Shown in pieces: positions 41,443 to 48,616 of a DNA stretch of 48,616 nt. The notes beneath the pieces were generated by a model that saw only the letters and a list, made by a program, of their open reading frames with translations, was not told the DNA's origin and searched no databases. Location: positions 1-48,616 of the forward strand of contig JAICOJ010000015.1 of NCBI GenBank assembly GCA_025930755.1, given 5' to 3'. The translations under genes and the position numbers were made by a program. Origin of the DNA: Gemmatimonadaceae bacterium (lineage in GTDB: Bacteria; Gemmatimonadota; Gemmatimonadetes; Gemmatimonadales; Gemmatimonadaceae). The first letter of the stretch is position 1. Every line of letters starts with the position of its first letter.

Positions 41443-42324
41443 ATGAGCGGGGCGGCAGGCTACGGAGCGCTGCTCGATGCCCTGCGCGGAGTGACGTGGC
41501 CGGCTCGCCGCGCTGCGCGGGGGAGCACCAGCGGCACGCATCGGTCGCGGCTCCGTGGTGTCTCACCCGAGTTCACGGAGTATCGGCCCTATCGACAGGG
41601 TGACGATCCGCGCCGGCTCGACTGGCGCCTCCTCGCGCGTACCAATCGGGCATACCTGCGCATCACCAGCGATCGCGCCACACTCTCGACCCTCATTCTG
41701 GTGGATGCGTCCGCGTCGATGGCGTTCCCGGAGAGATCGGCAGGCAAGTGGAGCCACGCCCGACGACTGGCGATCGGGCTCACCAGTATTGCGCACGCGA
41801 GCGGCGATCCCGTCGCGGTCGCGGTCGTGACGCCGCATGGCACCGTGCGTACGGCGCCCCGCACGCGCCGCGGCGTGGTCACGGAGTGTGCGCGAGTGCT
41901 GGATGCGGCGACACCACAGGGTCGCGTCGATCTTGCAGCCGCGATGCACGAACCGCATTCGGCGCGTCGGCTGGTCGTGATCTCGGACTTCCTGGGCGAT
42001 GCCGCGGTCCTGCTCAGGCCCGCGCGCGCGCTCCTCGGCGAGGGCGGCGAAGTGATCGCGATTCACGTCGTCGCGCGGGAGGAGCTGTCGCCCTCCGCGG
42101 ACGCGGTGCTGGCGACGGATCCGGAGGAGACCGACATCAAGCGCGCACTCACGCCGGACACCGCCAGCACGTACCTGCGCCAGTTCGCCGAGTGGCGAGA
42201 ATGGCTTGCGCGTGAGTGGCGCGCCGCGGGCGCCCAGTACGAGATGACCGTGACCGACGAGCCCGCCGATCGTGTCGTCCGTCGCATCGCGCGCGGCGAG
42301 CGAGAAGGGGAGCGAGCCTCATGA
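41443..42324 (+). CDS. DUF58 domain protein (vWA-like partner of MoxR)
   Basis: 293 residues. The DUF58 signature F-T-E-Y-R-P-Y-R-Q-G-D-D-P-R-R-L-D-W-R-L-L-A-R-T is at about residues 45-68, followed by the MIDAS-like V-D-A-S-A-S-M near residue 87. No membrane segment is obvious. In MoxR clusters this protein is thought to be the substrate adaptor. It lies one base after moxR and overlaps the next gene by 4 nt. Confidence 0.92.
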   Translation: MSGAAGYGALLDALRGVTWPARRAARGSTSGTHRSRLRGVSPEFTEYRPYRQGDDPRRLDWRLLARTNRAYLRITSDRATLSTLILVDASASMAFPERSAGKWSHARRLAIGLTSIAHASGDPVAVAVVTPHGTVRTAPRTRRGVVTECARVLDAATPQGRVDLAAAMHEPHSARRLVVISDFLGDAAVLLRPARALLGEGGEVIAIHVVAREELSPSADAVLATDPEETDIKRALTPDTASTYLRQFAEWREWLAREWRAAGAQYEMTVTDEPADRVVRRIARGEREGERAS

Positions 42325-43574
42325 CATTCCTCGCGCCGCTCTTTCTCGCCGCCGGCGCCGCGGTGATCGGTGGCATCGTCCTTCTGCATTTCCTGGCGCG
42401 CCGACGGCCGCGTGCGGCGGTTCTGCCTACGGCGCGCTTCGTTCCCGACCGGCCGGCGCGCTGGCCGTCGCCGTCGCCCCGGCCCACCGACTGGCTGCTG
42501 CTCGGACTTCGGGTCCTCGCGGTCGGCGCCGTCGCGGCGGCGTTCGCGGGGCCGGTGCGCGAGGCGGATCGAGCCGTCACGAGGCGCATCGTCCTGGTGG
42601 ATGGATCTCGCGCGATCGCCGATGAGCGCACCGTGCGCGACTCCGTGCTCTCGGTCGTTCGCGAAGGCGACATTGTCATCGCCTTCGACACGGCGGTGCG
42701 CATGATCGCGAGTCACGTGCGCGACACCGCCGCCACGCTCACGCGGTCCGCCGCGCCAGCCTCGCTCAGCGCGGCGTTGGTCGCCGCCGAGCGAGCGGCT
42801 GGTTTGCTGCGAGACGGGGCCGATTCCATTGAGCTCACCATTGTGTCGCCGTTCGCGACCGAAGGGTGGGACGGAGCGACGGAGACGTTGCGCACGCGAT
42901 GGCATGGACGCGCCCGTCTTATCACGCTTCCCCTCGCCGTCGGCGATACGGCGGAGCGCACGATCGACGTGCGAGCGCCTCGGTCCGACCCAGTGGGCGC
43001 GGCCGCCGCGCCCCTGCCGAGCGAGGGGGAGGCCCGAACGCGGATCGTACGGAGCGTTCCGTCCGCGCAGGACTCCGCGTGGGCTGCCGAGCGGGATCGC
43101 GTGCTCGTGCATTGGGCGAGAGCGCGTGACGGCGATTCGCTCACGGCCGAGGGGGTTGCCGCCAACGATGTCGTGATGGTCGCGCCACTCGTCAGGCGGA
43201 CACTCGAGCTGAACGGCGCCCGCATCCTGGCGCGGTTCGCCGATGGAGCGCCGGCGATCCTCGAGCGAGAGCTCGGCGAGGGGTGTCTCCGCGAGGTCGC
43301 ATTCGATTTTCCGGGGAGCGGCGACGTGGCGTTGCGTGAGAGTGCGCGCAGGCTCGTTGCTGTTCTGGCAGCGGCGTGCGAGGGGAGGGGATCGCGGAGC
43401 GTGCTCACCGCGACGCAGTTGAATGCGCTGCGCGGTGCTGGGCCGCTGCTCGCGACGGCGGCGATTCCTCGGTCGGGGCGTGCGCGCAGTGACGCAACGC
43501 CGTGGCTCCTCATGGCGGGCGCGTTGCTCCTCCTTCTCGAGCTCGGCGTGCGGGGGCGCCAGGCCTCGGTATGA
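42321..43574 (+). CDS. BatA-like membrane protein with N-terminal double helix
   Basis: 417 residues from ATG 42321, which overlaps the DUF58 stop. The first 75 residues match the BatA aerotolerance N-terminal domain (F-L-A-P-L-F-L-A-A-G-A-A-V-I-G-G-I-V-L-L-H, then R-P-T-D-W-L-L-L-G-L-R-V-L). The vWA-like part has V-D-G-S-R-A-I, which breaks the D-x-S-x-S metal motif. A hydrophobic segment closes the C-terminus (L-L-M-A-G-A-L-L-L-L-L-E-L). It overlaps the next gene by 4 nt. Likely anchors the complex to the membrane. Confidence 0.85.
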   Translation: MTFLAPLFLAAGAAVIGGIVLLHFLARRRPRAAVLPTARFVPDRPARWPSPSPRPTDWLLLGLRVLAVGAVAAAFAGPVREADRAVTRRIVLVDGSRAIADERTVRDSVLSVVREGDIVIAFDTAVRMIASHVRDTAATLTRSAAPASLSAALVAAERAAGLLRDGADSIELTIVSPFATEGWDGATETLRTRWHGRARLITLPLAVGDTAERTIDVRAPRSDPVGAAAAPLPSEGEARTRIVRSVPSAQDSAWAAERDRVLVHWARARDGDSLTAEGVAANDVVMVAPLVRRTLELNGARILARFADGAPAILERELGEGCLREVAFDFPGSGDVALRESARRLVAVLAAACEGRGSRSVLTATQLNALRGAGPLLATAAIPRSGRARSDATPWLLMAGALLLLLELGVRGRQASV

Positions 43575-45631
43575 CGCCGCATCAGCGCGTCCGCCGTACT
43601 CGCGCGGTGCTCATCGCCGCCGTCGTCCTCCGCGCGATCGTGTGGGCAGGGGCTGCGGGCCTGGCGGTCATCGGCATCGCGGCGTTGCTCGATCTGGTCC
43701 TCGATCTCCCGCGCGTGGTACGGCGGCTCGCCGTTCCGGTCGCGGTGGCGACGGCGGCTGTCGTATCGCTCGTGCTCCTTTGGCGCGGGCGACGAACGCG
43801 CTCACTCGCTGCGACTGCGTTATGGATCGAGGAGCACGTGCCGGCGCTTCAGTACGCTCTCGTCACGTCGCTCGAACAGGATGCGGAACGCTCGTCACCC
43901 CTGCTTGCGCGCGAGGTCGACCGGCACCGGTGGGAGACGGCGATCCTGCCTCGGGCGGTCACGCGCGCGGCCATCCCCGCGCTGGTGGCGCTCGCCGTCG
44001 CGACCGCGATGCTGCTCGCGTTGCCTGGCGGCGTCGTCGCCCGCGTGCGCGCACCGCGCGCCGGAGATGCGCTCGAACGCCCGGCGATCGCGCGTCCACC
44101 CGCGGCAAGCCGTCTCTCGCCGTTGGTCGCGCGCATCATCCCACCCCCCTATGCGGGTCTCGCCACGACGAGCCTCGAGGAGCCACACACCATCGAAGCG
44201 CTCGTGGGGAGTCGCATCGAGCTCGAGGGACGCGGCGAGAATGACGGAATCACCGCCACGGTCGGCGGCGTCGACCTCTCCCCCACCGCACGCGGCTCGC
44301 GGTGGCAGCTCGCCTTGACCATGCCCGCCACGTCGAGCGCACTGCGGCTGCGTGATCGCGACTTCGACCGCTTCATTGTTCTCGATGCGCGGCCCGACTC
44401 GGCGCCGGTCGTCGCGATGTTGGCGCCGACGCGCGATACGATCCTGCGCACACCGGCCGGTCGCATCGCCGTACGCGGGGAAGCGCGTGACGGGCTCGGG
44501 CTCGCGTCCAGCTGGCTCGAATACATCGTGAGCAGTGGACAGGGGGAGAGCTTTCGCTTCCGGTCGGGCGTGCTTGCTCGACGAGATCATGGTGGCGCGC
44601 GGCAGGCCACGATCGAGACGGCGGTCGCCATCGAGTCCCTCGGGCTCATGCCGGGCGACGTCGTCCACATGCGGCTGGTCGCGCGCGATCGCAATCCCGC
44701 CCGCGATGCCGGAACCGGCGCCTCGGAGACGCGCGTCGTCAGGATCGCGCGGCTGGGCGAGTACGACTCCGTCGCCGTCGAAGGCGCACCGCCGCCGGAC
44801 GCGGACACCGCGGCCATCAGCCAACGGATGCTCATCCTGCTGACGGAGGCCCTCGTGAGCCGCGAGCCGCGGTTGTCCCGTGACACGCTGGTGCGGGAAT
44901 CGCGCGCCATTGGAGACGATCAGTCACGACTCCGGCGCCGTGTCGGCGAGATCATCTTCAGCCGCCTAACGGGCGAGGAAGGCGCGGAGCATTCGCACGA
45001 GGAAGAGGAGCGCCGAGGCGCCATGACCGCCGAGGAGCTGCTGAAGGCCGCCCAGGAGGCGACGGAGCATGGGGCGGGGGAGGTGCTGGATTTCGCGGAA
45101 GGAGAAAGCCCGGTCGTCGCGATCAATCGGCCGCTGCTCGAGGCGTACAACGCCATGTGGTCCGCGGCCTCCGAGCTCAACATCGGCGCGCCGCGCCGTG
45201 CGTTGCCCCACATGTACGTCGCCCTGGCCGCCATCGAGCGTGCCCGTCAGGCCGAACGGGTGTATCTGCGCGGGCGGCCGGCCGCGGTCGTGGTGGATGT
45301 CAATCGCGCCCGGCTCGCGGGCAAGCGCGACTCCCTGCCGCCGGCGACGCGGGCACCGGTCGCCGCGCCGGGGCGGGTGACGCCAGCCGAGCGCTTCGCG
45401 CGGGCGTCGGCGCTCATCGCACAGGACCGGCAGGCGGCGGTCGATTCGCTCATGCTCCTGCGCATCGAGGTGCTCGACACGTCGCCTGCGGGAGCGACAG
45501 CGTTAGGCGCCGTCATTGCATCGCTGCGCGAGGGGCGTGACGTGACCGGAGCTCTCGCCCGCGCGCGACACGTCCTCGCCGGGGCGCCGAGAAGCGACAG
45601 CGTGATGCGGCCATGGGGAGGGGCGTGGTGA
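43571..45631 (+). CDS. Large membrane protein, DUF4175-like
   Basis: 686 residues from ATG 43571. Three hydrophobic segments near the N-terminus (about 12-40, 52-78 and 135-155) are followed by a long extracytoplasmic part with strands and, from about residue 420, charged helical stretches (E-E-G-A-E-H-S-H-E-E-E-E-R-R-G). The layout resembles DUF4175 proteins often found with MoxR/DUF58 genes. It overlaps neighbours by 4 nt at both ends. Function unknown. Confidence 0.8.
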   Translation: MTPHQRVRRTRAVLIAAVVLRAIVWAGAAGLAVIGIAALLDLVLDLPRVVRRLAVPVAVATAAVVSLVLLWRGRRTRSLAATALWIEEHVPALQYALVTSLEQDAERSSPLLAREVDRHRWETAILPRAVTRAAIPALVALAVATAMLLALPGGVVARVRAPRAGDALERPAIARPPAASRLSPLVARIIPPPYAGLATTSLEEPHTIEALVGSRIELEGRGENDGITATVGGVDLSPTARGSRWQLALTMPATSSALRLRDRDFDRFIVLDARPDSAPVVAMLAPTRDTILRTPAGRIAVRGEARDGLGLASSWLEYIVSSGQGESFRFRSGVLARRDHGGARQATIETAVAIESLGLMPGDVVHMRLVARDRNPARDAGTGASETRVVRIARLGEYDSVAVEGAPPPDADTAAISQRMLILLTEALVSREPRLSRDTLVRESRAIGDDQSRLRRRVGEIIFSRLTGEEGAEHSHEEEERRGAMTAEELLKAAQEATEHGAGEVLDFAEGESPVVAINRPLLEAYNAMWSAASELNIGAPRRALPHMYVALAAIERARQAERVYLRGRPAAVVVDVNRARLAGKRDSLPPATRAPVAAPGRVTPAERFARASALIAQDRQAAVDSLMLLRIEVLDTSPAGATALGAVIASLREGRDVTGALARARHVLAGAPRSDSVMRPWGGAW

Positions 45632-46239
45632 GCGAGTTCGTCTTCGCCACAGCGCAATACGAGTCGGGCGACTGGGATAGCGCCCCGCTCGTCCCGGCGA
45701 ACGTCATCGATTCGATCGCTCGCTACACCTCGATCGATGTCGCCCCCACCGGCGCCATCGTCGCACTGTCGTCGCGCGATGTCTTTCGGCATCCGCTGCT
45801 GTACCTCACCGGCCACCTGCCCGTGCGGTTCACGGCGGCCGAGCGCACCAACGTCGCGGAGTTCGTTCGTCGCGGCGGCTTCCTGTTCGTGGATGATCAC
45901 AACCACGATATCGACGGCGCCTTTCACAAGACGGTGACCGAGGAGATCGCCCGGACGGTCGGCCCGTTGGTCGAGCTGCCCAACGACCACGTGCTCTATC
46001 GCGCGTTCTTTCATTTTGCCGACGGCCCCCCGACCACGAGCCACGAGCTCAACGGCTGGGGGGACAACCTGGTGCACAAACACCTTCACGGAGTGATCCG
46101 GGACGGCCGCATCGCGGTGCTGTACAGCAACAAGGACTATTCGTCGGAGTGGGGATACCATCCCGACAACAAGCGCTTTCTCGCCGTGGACAACACGAAG
46201 TTCGCCGTGAACGTGGTCGTGTATGCCCTCACGCGGTAG
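45628..46239 (+). CDS. DUF4159 domain protein
   Basis: 203 residues from GTG 45628 (GTGA overlap with the previous gene; GGGGAGGGG lies just upstream). An earlier ATG at 45613 is also in frame. DUF4159 is indicated by F-A-T-A-Q-Y-E-S-G-D-W, R-R-G-G-F-L-F-V-D-D-H-N-H-D-I and the late Y-S-N-K-D-Y-S-S-E-W-G. The fold is probably like class I glutamine amidotransferases, without a catalytic triad that I can see. It overlaps the next gene by 17 nt. Confidence 0.85.
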   Translation: MSEFVFATAQYESGDWDSAPLVPANVIDSIARYTSIDVAPTGAIVALSSRDVFRHPLLYLTGHLPVRFTAAERTNVAEFVRRGGFLFVDDHNHDIDGAFHKTVTEEIARTVGPLVELPNDHVLYRAFFHFADGPPTTSHELNGWGDNLVHKHLHGVIRDGRIAVLYSNKDYSSEWGYHPDNKRFLAVDNTKFAVNVVVYALTR

Positions 46240-47515
46240 CCCGGCGCGCGTCGCGATCGAGCGCGGCCTTCGCGCGCTGTCCCTGCTGACACTCGCCGCG
46301 GCGGCGTGGATCGCGTGGCGTCCGCCGGCGGAGCGAGAGGCGGAGAGTGCGGCGCCCGCCGATCTCACCGAAGCCCTCCCCCGGTGGACGATCGCGCCCC
46401 CGCGGCGCATCCACGCCGCGCTCGACGCTGCGCCTCCCCAGGAATCGCGCGACTGGCTTCGCGCGATTCGGCGGGCGGGAACCCCCGTCACGTGGGCCGG
46501 TGAGGACATCCCCGCGCTCGCGGTCGAGGTCGCGCCGATCGCCAACCCCCGCGGCGGAACGATGCTCTGGGTGGCCGCGCCGTCAGGCGCGCGGGTGGCC
46601 CTCGCTGACGCCCTCGCTTCGATCGACACCGTGGTCGCCGCCGCCGGCGGAGCGAGGGTGTTGGCACCGAGTACCGCGGGGGCGGTCACTGCCTCGGTCG
46701 GCGCGCAAATGGCGGCTGCGCGCGCGCGGGACACGCTCCTCCTCCGCCGCGTTCTCGTTCTCGGGCGTGCGACGTGGGAGACAAAGTTCATCGTCGCGGC
46801 ACTCGAGGAAGCCGGGTGGCTGGTCGATGCGCGTCTCGCGGTTGCGCCTGGCGTCGACGTCACGCAGGGTGGCGTACGTTCGCCCGACACGGCGCGCCAT
46901 GCAGCGGTCGTCGTGGTCGATGCGCCATCCGCCAGCACCGCCTCCGCAGTCGCTCGTTATGTCCGGTCCGGGGGGGGAGCGATTCTTTCCGGCGCGAGTG
47001 CGAATGCGTCGTCGCTGGCCGACATCGCCATCGGCCGCGCCGGAGCGAGAGTCCGAGCGTCGTCGGTCGCCTTCGCTGACGACGCTCCTCGGCGAGCACT
47101 CGGGTTTCTCGCGATCGCCCCGCTCGGCGAGGCGATCGTGCTCGAGGAGCGCGACGGCCGCGTCGCCGCCGCGGCACGACGCGTGGAGATCGGACGCGTG
47201 GTTCAACTCGGCTACGACGAGACCTGGCGGTGGCGACTCGCGGGGGGCGCGGGTGCGGTCGATGCGCATCGGACCTGGTGGAGCGGGCTCGTCTCGAGCG
47301 TGGCGCATCGCGCCGCCGTGCCGATATCTCGGGACGCGCGCGACGAAGACGCACCACTCGCTCGCCTCGTCGATGCGCTGGGCCCCCCGAGCCCGGCCAG
47401 CGGTGACATGGTGGCTCGGGCGCGGTGGCTGCCATCGCCAGCTCTCCTCTTCGCGCTCGTGAGTATGCTGGTGCTCGCGGAGCTCGCCTCGCGCCGCCTG
47501 CGAGGCGCGCCATGA
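46223..47515 (+). CDS. Membrane-anchored protein of the MoxR operon, amidotransferase-like fold
   Basis: 430 residues with a hydrophobic segment at about 16-33 and another near the C-terminus (L-L-F-A-L-V-S-M-L-V-L-A-E-L). The large middle region carries two Rossmann-like parts (V-L-V-L-G-R-A-T-W-E-T-K-F-I-V-A-A-L-E-E-A-G-W; A-A-V-V-V-V-D-A-P-S-A) and G-R-V-V-Q-L-G-Y-D-E-T-W-R-W-R-L, a sentence common in amidotransferase-like domains of BatA-type proteins. No catalytic Cys-His-Glu set was found. It overlaps the DUF4159 gene by 17 nt and the deacetylase gene by 4 nt. Confidence 0.8.
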   Translation: MPSRGSPARVAIERGLRALSLLTLAAAAWIAWRPPAEREAESAAPADLTEALPRWTIAPPRRIHAALDAAPPQESRDWLRAIRRAGTPVTWAGEDIPALAVEVAPIANPRGGTMLWVAAPSGARVALADALASIDTVVAAAGGARVLAPSTAGAVTASVGAQMAAARARDTLLLRRVLVLGRATWETKFIVAALEEAGWLVDARLAVAPGVDVTQGGVRSPDTARHAAVVVVDAPSASTASAVARYVRSGGGAILSGASANASSLADIAIGRAGARVRASSVAFADDAPRRALGFLAIAPLGEAIVLEERDGRVAAAARRVEIGRVVQLGYDETWRWRLAGGAGAVDAHRTWWSGLVSSVAHRAAVPISRDARDEDAPLARLVDALGPPSPASGDMVARARWLPSPALLFALVSMLVLAELASRRLRGAP

Positions 47516-48438
47516 GCGTCGCGTTCATCTCGCACTCGGACTGCGGGCGTCACGATACCGGGTGGGGTCATCCCGAGCACGTCGGTCGCATTCGGGCGAT
47601 CACGAAGGCACTTCGCGAGCATCCCGACGTGCTGACGGCCCTCGAGCACGTCGAGGCGCGTCACGCGACCGAGGACGAGATCGCGCTCATGCATGCCCGC
47701 GCGTACATCGACCAGGTCCGGCAGATCGCACGGGCCGGTGGCGGCCATCTCGACGCCGATACCATCGCGAGCGAGGGCTCGTGGGACGCGGCCCGCGCCG
47801 GCGCGGGCGCGTTACTCGATGCCGTCGACGTCGCGACGAGCGGCCACGGCAAGCGGGCGTTTTGCGCGGTGCGTCCGCCAGGCCACCATGCCCTCGCCGA
47901 TCGCGCGATGGGATTCTGCCTCTTCGGCAACGTCGCGATTGCCGCACGGTACGCGCAGCGGCGCCACGATCTGCGTCGCGTGCTGATCGTGGACTGGGAC
48001 GTCCATCACGGCAACGGGACCCAGGCCCTCGTCGAGAGCGACGCGAACATTCATTTCGTGTCGATGCACCAGTGGCCCTGGTATCCGGGAACGGGCCCCG
48101 CCGACGACCGTGGTCCGCATCGGAACGTGTGGAACGTGCCGATGGCGCCCGCGCTCCCGCCCGAGCGATACGTCGAGGCGATCACGCGGGCGATCGATGA
48201 CGCCACGAGCGGATTTACGCCGGACATCGTTCTGATCTCCGCCGGGTTCGACTCGCTCCGCGGCGATCCGCTCGGCGCATTCACTCTCGAGATCGAGCAC
48301 GTCGCGGCGATGACGCGGCAGCTGGTCGAGCGCGCGACCGACTGGTGTGCGGGCCGGGTCGTCAGCGCCCTGGAGGGCGGCTATGCCACCGATCGCCTCG
48401 GCGAGGCGTGCGTCGAGCACATGAGGGCAATGCTTTGA
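47512..48438 (+). CDS. Histone deacetylase superfamily protein
   Basis: 308 residues from ATG 47512. Zinc-dependent amide hydrolases of this family remove acetyl groups from lysine or polyamines; the AcuC and acetylpolyamine branches are the common bacterial ones. The catalytic histidine pair is in R-P-P-G-H-H-A, the zinc ligands in D-W-D-V-H-H-G-N-G and G-F-D-S-L-R-G-D-P-L-G, and E-G-G-Y closes the active site. All are intact. The substrate is not known. It is the last gene of the operon, followed by a GTCAGGG inverted repeat. Confidence 0.93.
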   Translation: MSVAFISHSDCGRHDTGWGHPEHVGRIRAITKALREHPDVLTALEHVEARHATEDEIALMHARAYIDQVRQIARAGGGHLDADTIASEGSWDAARAGAGALLDAVDVATSGHGKRAFCAVRPPGHHALADRAMGFCLFGNVAIAARYAQRRHDLRRVLIVDWDVHHGNGTQALVESDANIHFVSMHQWPWYPGTGPADDRGPHRNVWNVPMAPALPPERYVEAITRAIDDATSGFTPDIVLISAGFDSLRGDPLGAFTLEIEHVAAMTRQLVERATDWCAGRVVSALEGGYATDRLGEACVEHMRAML

Positions 48439-48440
48439 GG

Positions 48441-48563
48441 GCAGGAGTCAGGGGTCAGGGGTCAGGAGTCAGGGGTCAGGGATGGAAAGGCGCGGCAGCC
48501 AAGCTGCCGCGCTCCTCTGATGGGGCCGCGCCGCCGTTGCATCCCTGACCCCTGACCCCTAGC
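48441..48563. repeat. Inverted repeat, word GTCAGGG, after the deacetylase gene
   Basis: The left arm (48441-48483) has five GTCAGGG/GTCAGGAGTC words; the right arm ATCCCTGACCCCTGACCCCT (48541-48560) pairs with the last three of them. The loop holds a perfect 10-bp hairpin, GCGCGGCAGC (48490-48499) with GCTGCCGCGC (48503-48512), around CAA. It begins 2 nt after the stop codon and lies between convergent genes if the minus-strand fragment at the end is real. Confidence 0.9.
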
Positions 48564-48565
48564 AC

Positions 48566-48616
48566 CTACTCGTATACCGCGATTGCGCGCGGGGCGCCGG
48601 CGCGCCCCCCGCAGGC
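48566..48616 (-). CDS. Possible C-terminal end of a minus-strand gene (partial)
   Basis: Read from the window end on the minus strand, 16 codons encode A-C-G-G-R-A-G-A-P-R-A-I-A-V-Y-E and then TAG at 48566-48568. The open frame reaches the window end, the stop lies at the outer edge of the inverted repeat as other genes here do, and the residues look like a normal C-terminus. A short open frame in GC-rich DNA can be chance, so this is a weak call. Confidence 0.35.
   Translation of the reverse strand, partial: ACGGRAGAPRAIAVYE

Noticed and set aside
42216-42320. Longer start for the BatA-like gene
   Set aside because: The extra 35 codons lie within the DUF58 gene and are arginine-rich; ATG 42321 gives the family N-terminus and the usual 4-nt overlap.

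Overview
The window is a high-GC bacterial chromosome segment packed with genes, mostly on the + strand. Gene content and style suggest Gemmatimonadota: very high GC, many 4-base stop/start overlaps, GTG and TTG starts, a zinc-type S14, lysine- or glycine-rich tails on ribosomal proteins, and word-built hairpin repeats between genes. That assignment is an inference from style; no marker was compared with a database. I see no rRNA, tRNA, CRISPR array, transposase, integrase or phage gene.

Layout. (1) 1-13286: the S10-spc ribosomal operon, from a truncated rpsJ through rplC-D-W-B, rpsS, rplV, rpsC, rplP, rpmC, rpsQ, rplN-X-E, rpsN, rpsH, rplF-R, rpsE, rpmD, rplO, secY, adk, map and infA. It stops after infA, so rpmJ-rpsM-rpsK-rpsD-rpoA-rplQ must lie elsewhere. 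(2) 13369-22569: housekeeping and mixed genes. These are ftcD and an inositol-monophosphatase-family gene on the minus strand, then trpS, a zinc-ribbon protein, an MgtC-family protein, a D-2-hydroxyacid dehydrogenase, a PilT/PilU ATPase, a DapA-family lyase/synthase, a membrane M28-like peptidase and a DUF456 protein. (3) 22596-30814: a gas vesicle operon in the order gvpF-gvpG-[ArsA/Get3-like double ATPase]-gvpL-gvpS-[third GvpF/L]-gvpK-gvpJ-gvpA, followed 6 nt later by a soluble PAS histidine kinase. No gvpN or gvpO is present. (4) 30949-39759: purA, a YpdA-like flavoprotein, glyS, a gluzincin metallopeptidase, a secreted M20 peptidase, a degenerate receiver protein and a GAF histidine kinase. 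(5) 39812-48438: a nine-gene, almost fully overlapping operon. It encodes a small unknown protein, a ubiquitin-fold-like protein, a MoxR ATPase, a DUF58 protein, a BatA-like membrane protein, a DUF4175-like membrane protein, a DUF4159 protein, a membrane-anchored protein and a class I/II-type histone deacetylase homologue.

How the parts fit. Region 1 makes the ribosome, the Sec channel and translation initiation/maturation factors. Region 3 should build intracellular gas vesicles: GvpA is the wall protein, GvpJ/S are minor shell-like proteins, three GvpF/L plus GvpG and GvpK are assembly factors, and the ArsA/Get3-like ATPase is probably the energy-using assembly factor in place of GvpN. Region 5 resembles MoxR/vWA chaperone-type clusters.

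The least explained structure is a set of about eleven intergenic inverted repeats plus one half-element. Each arm is made of 2-4 copies of a short word, and the word differs from locus to locus (GAACGAG, GTCAGGG, AACTGCG, GGTCCTCAG and others) while the architecture stays the same. Several break the ribosomal operon, and one ends 5 nt before the adk start codon.
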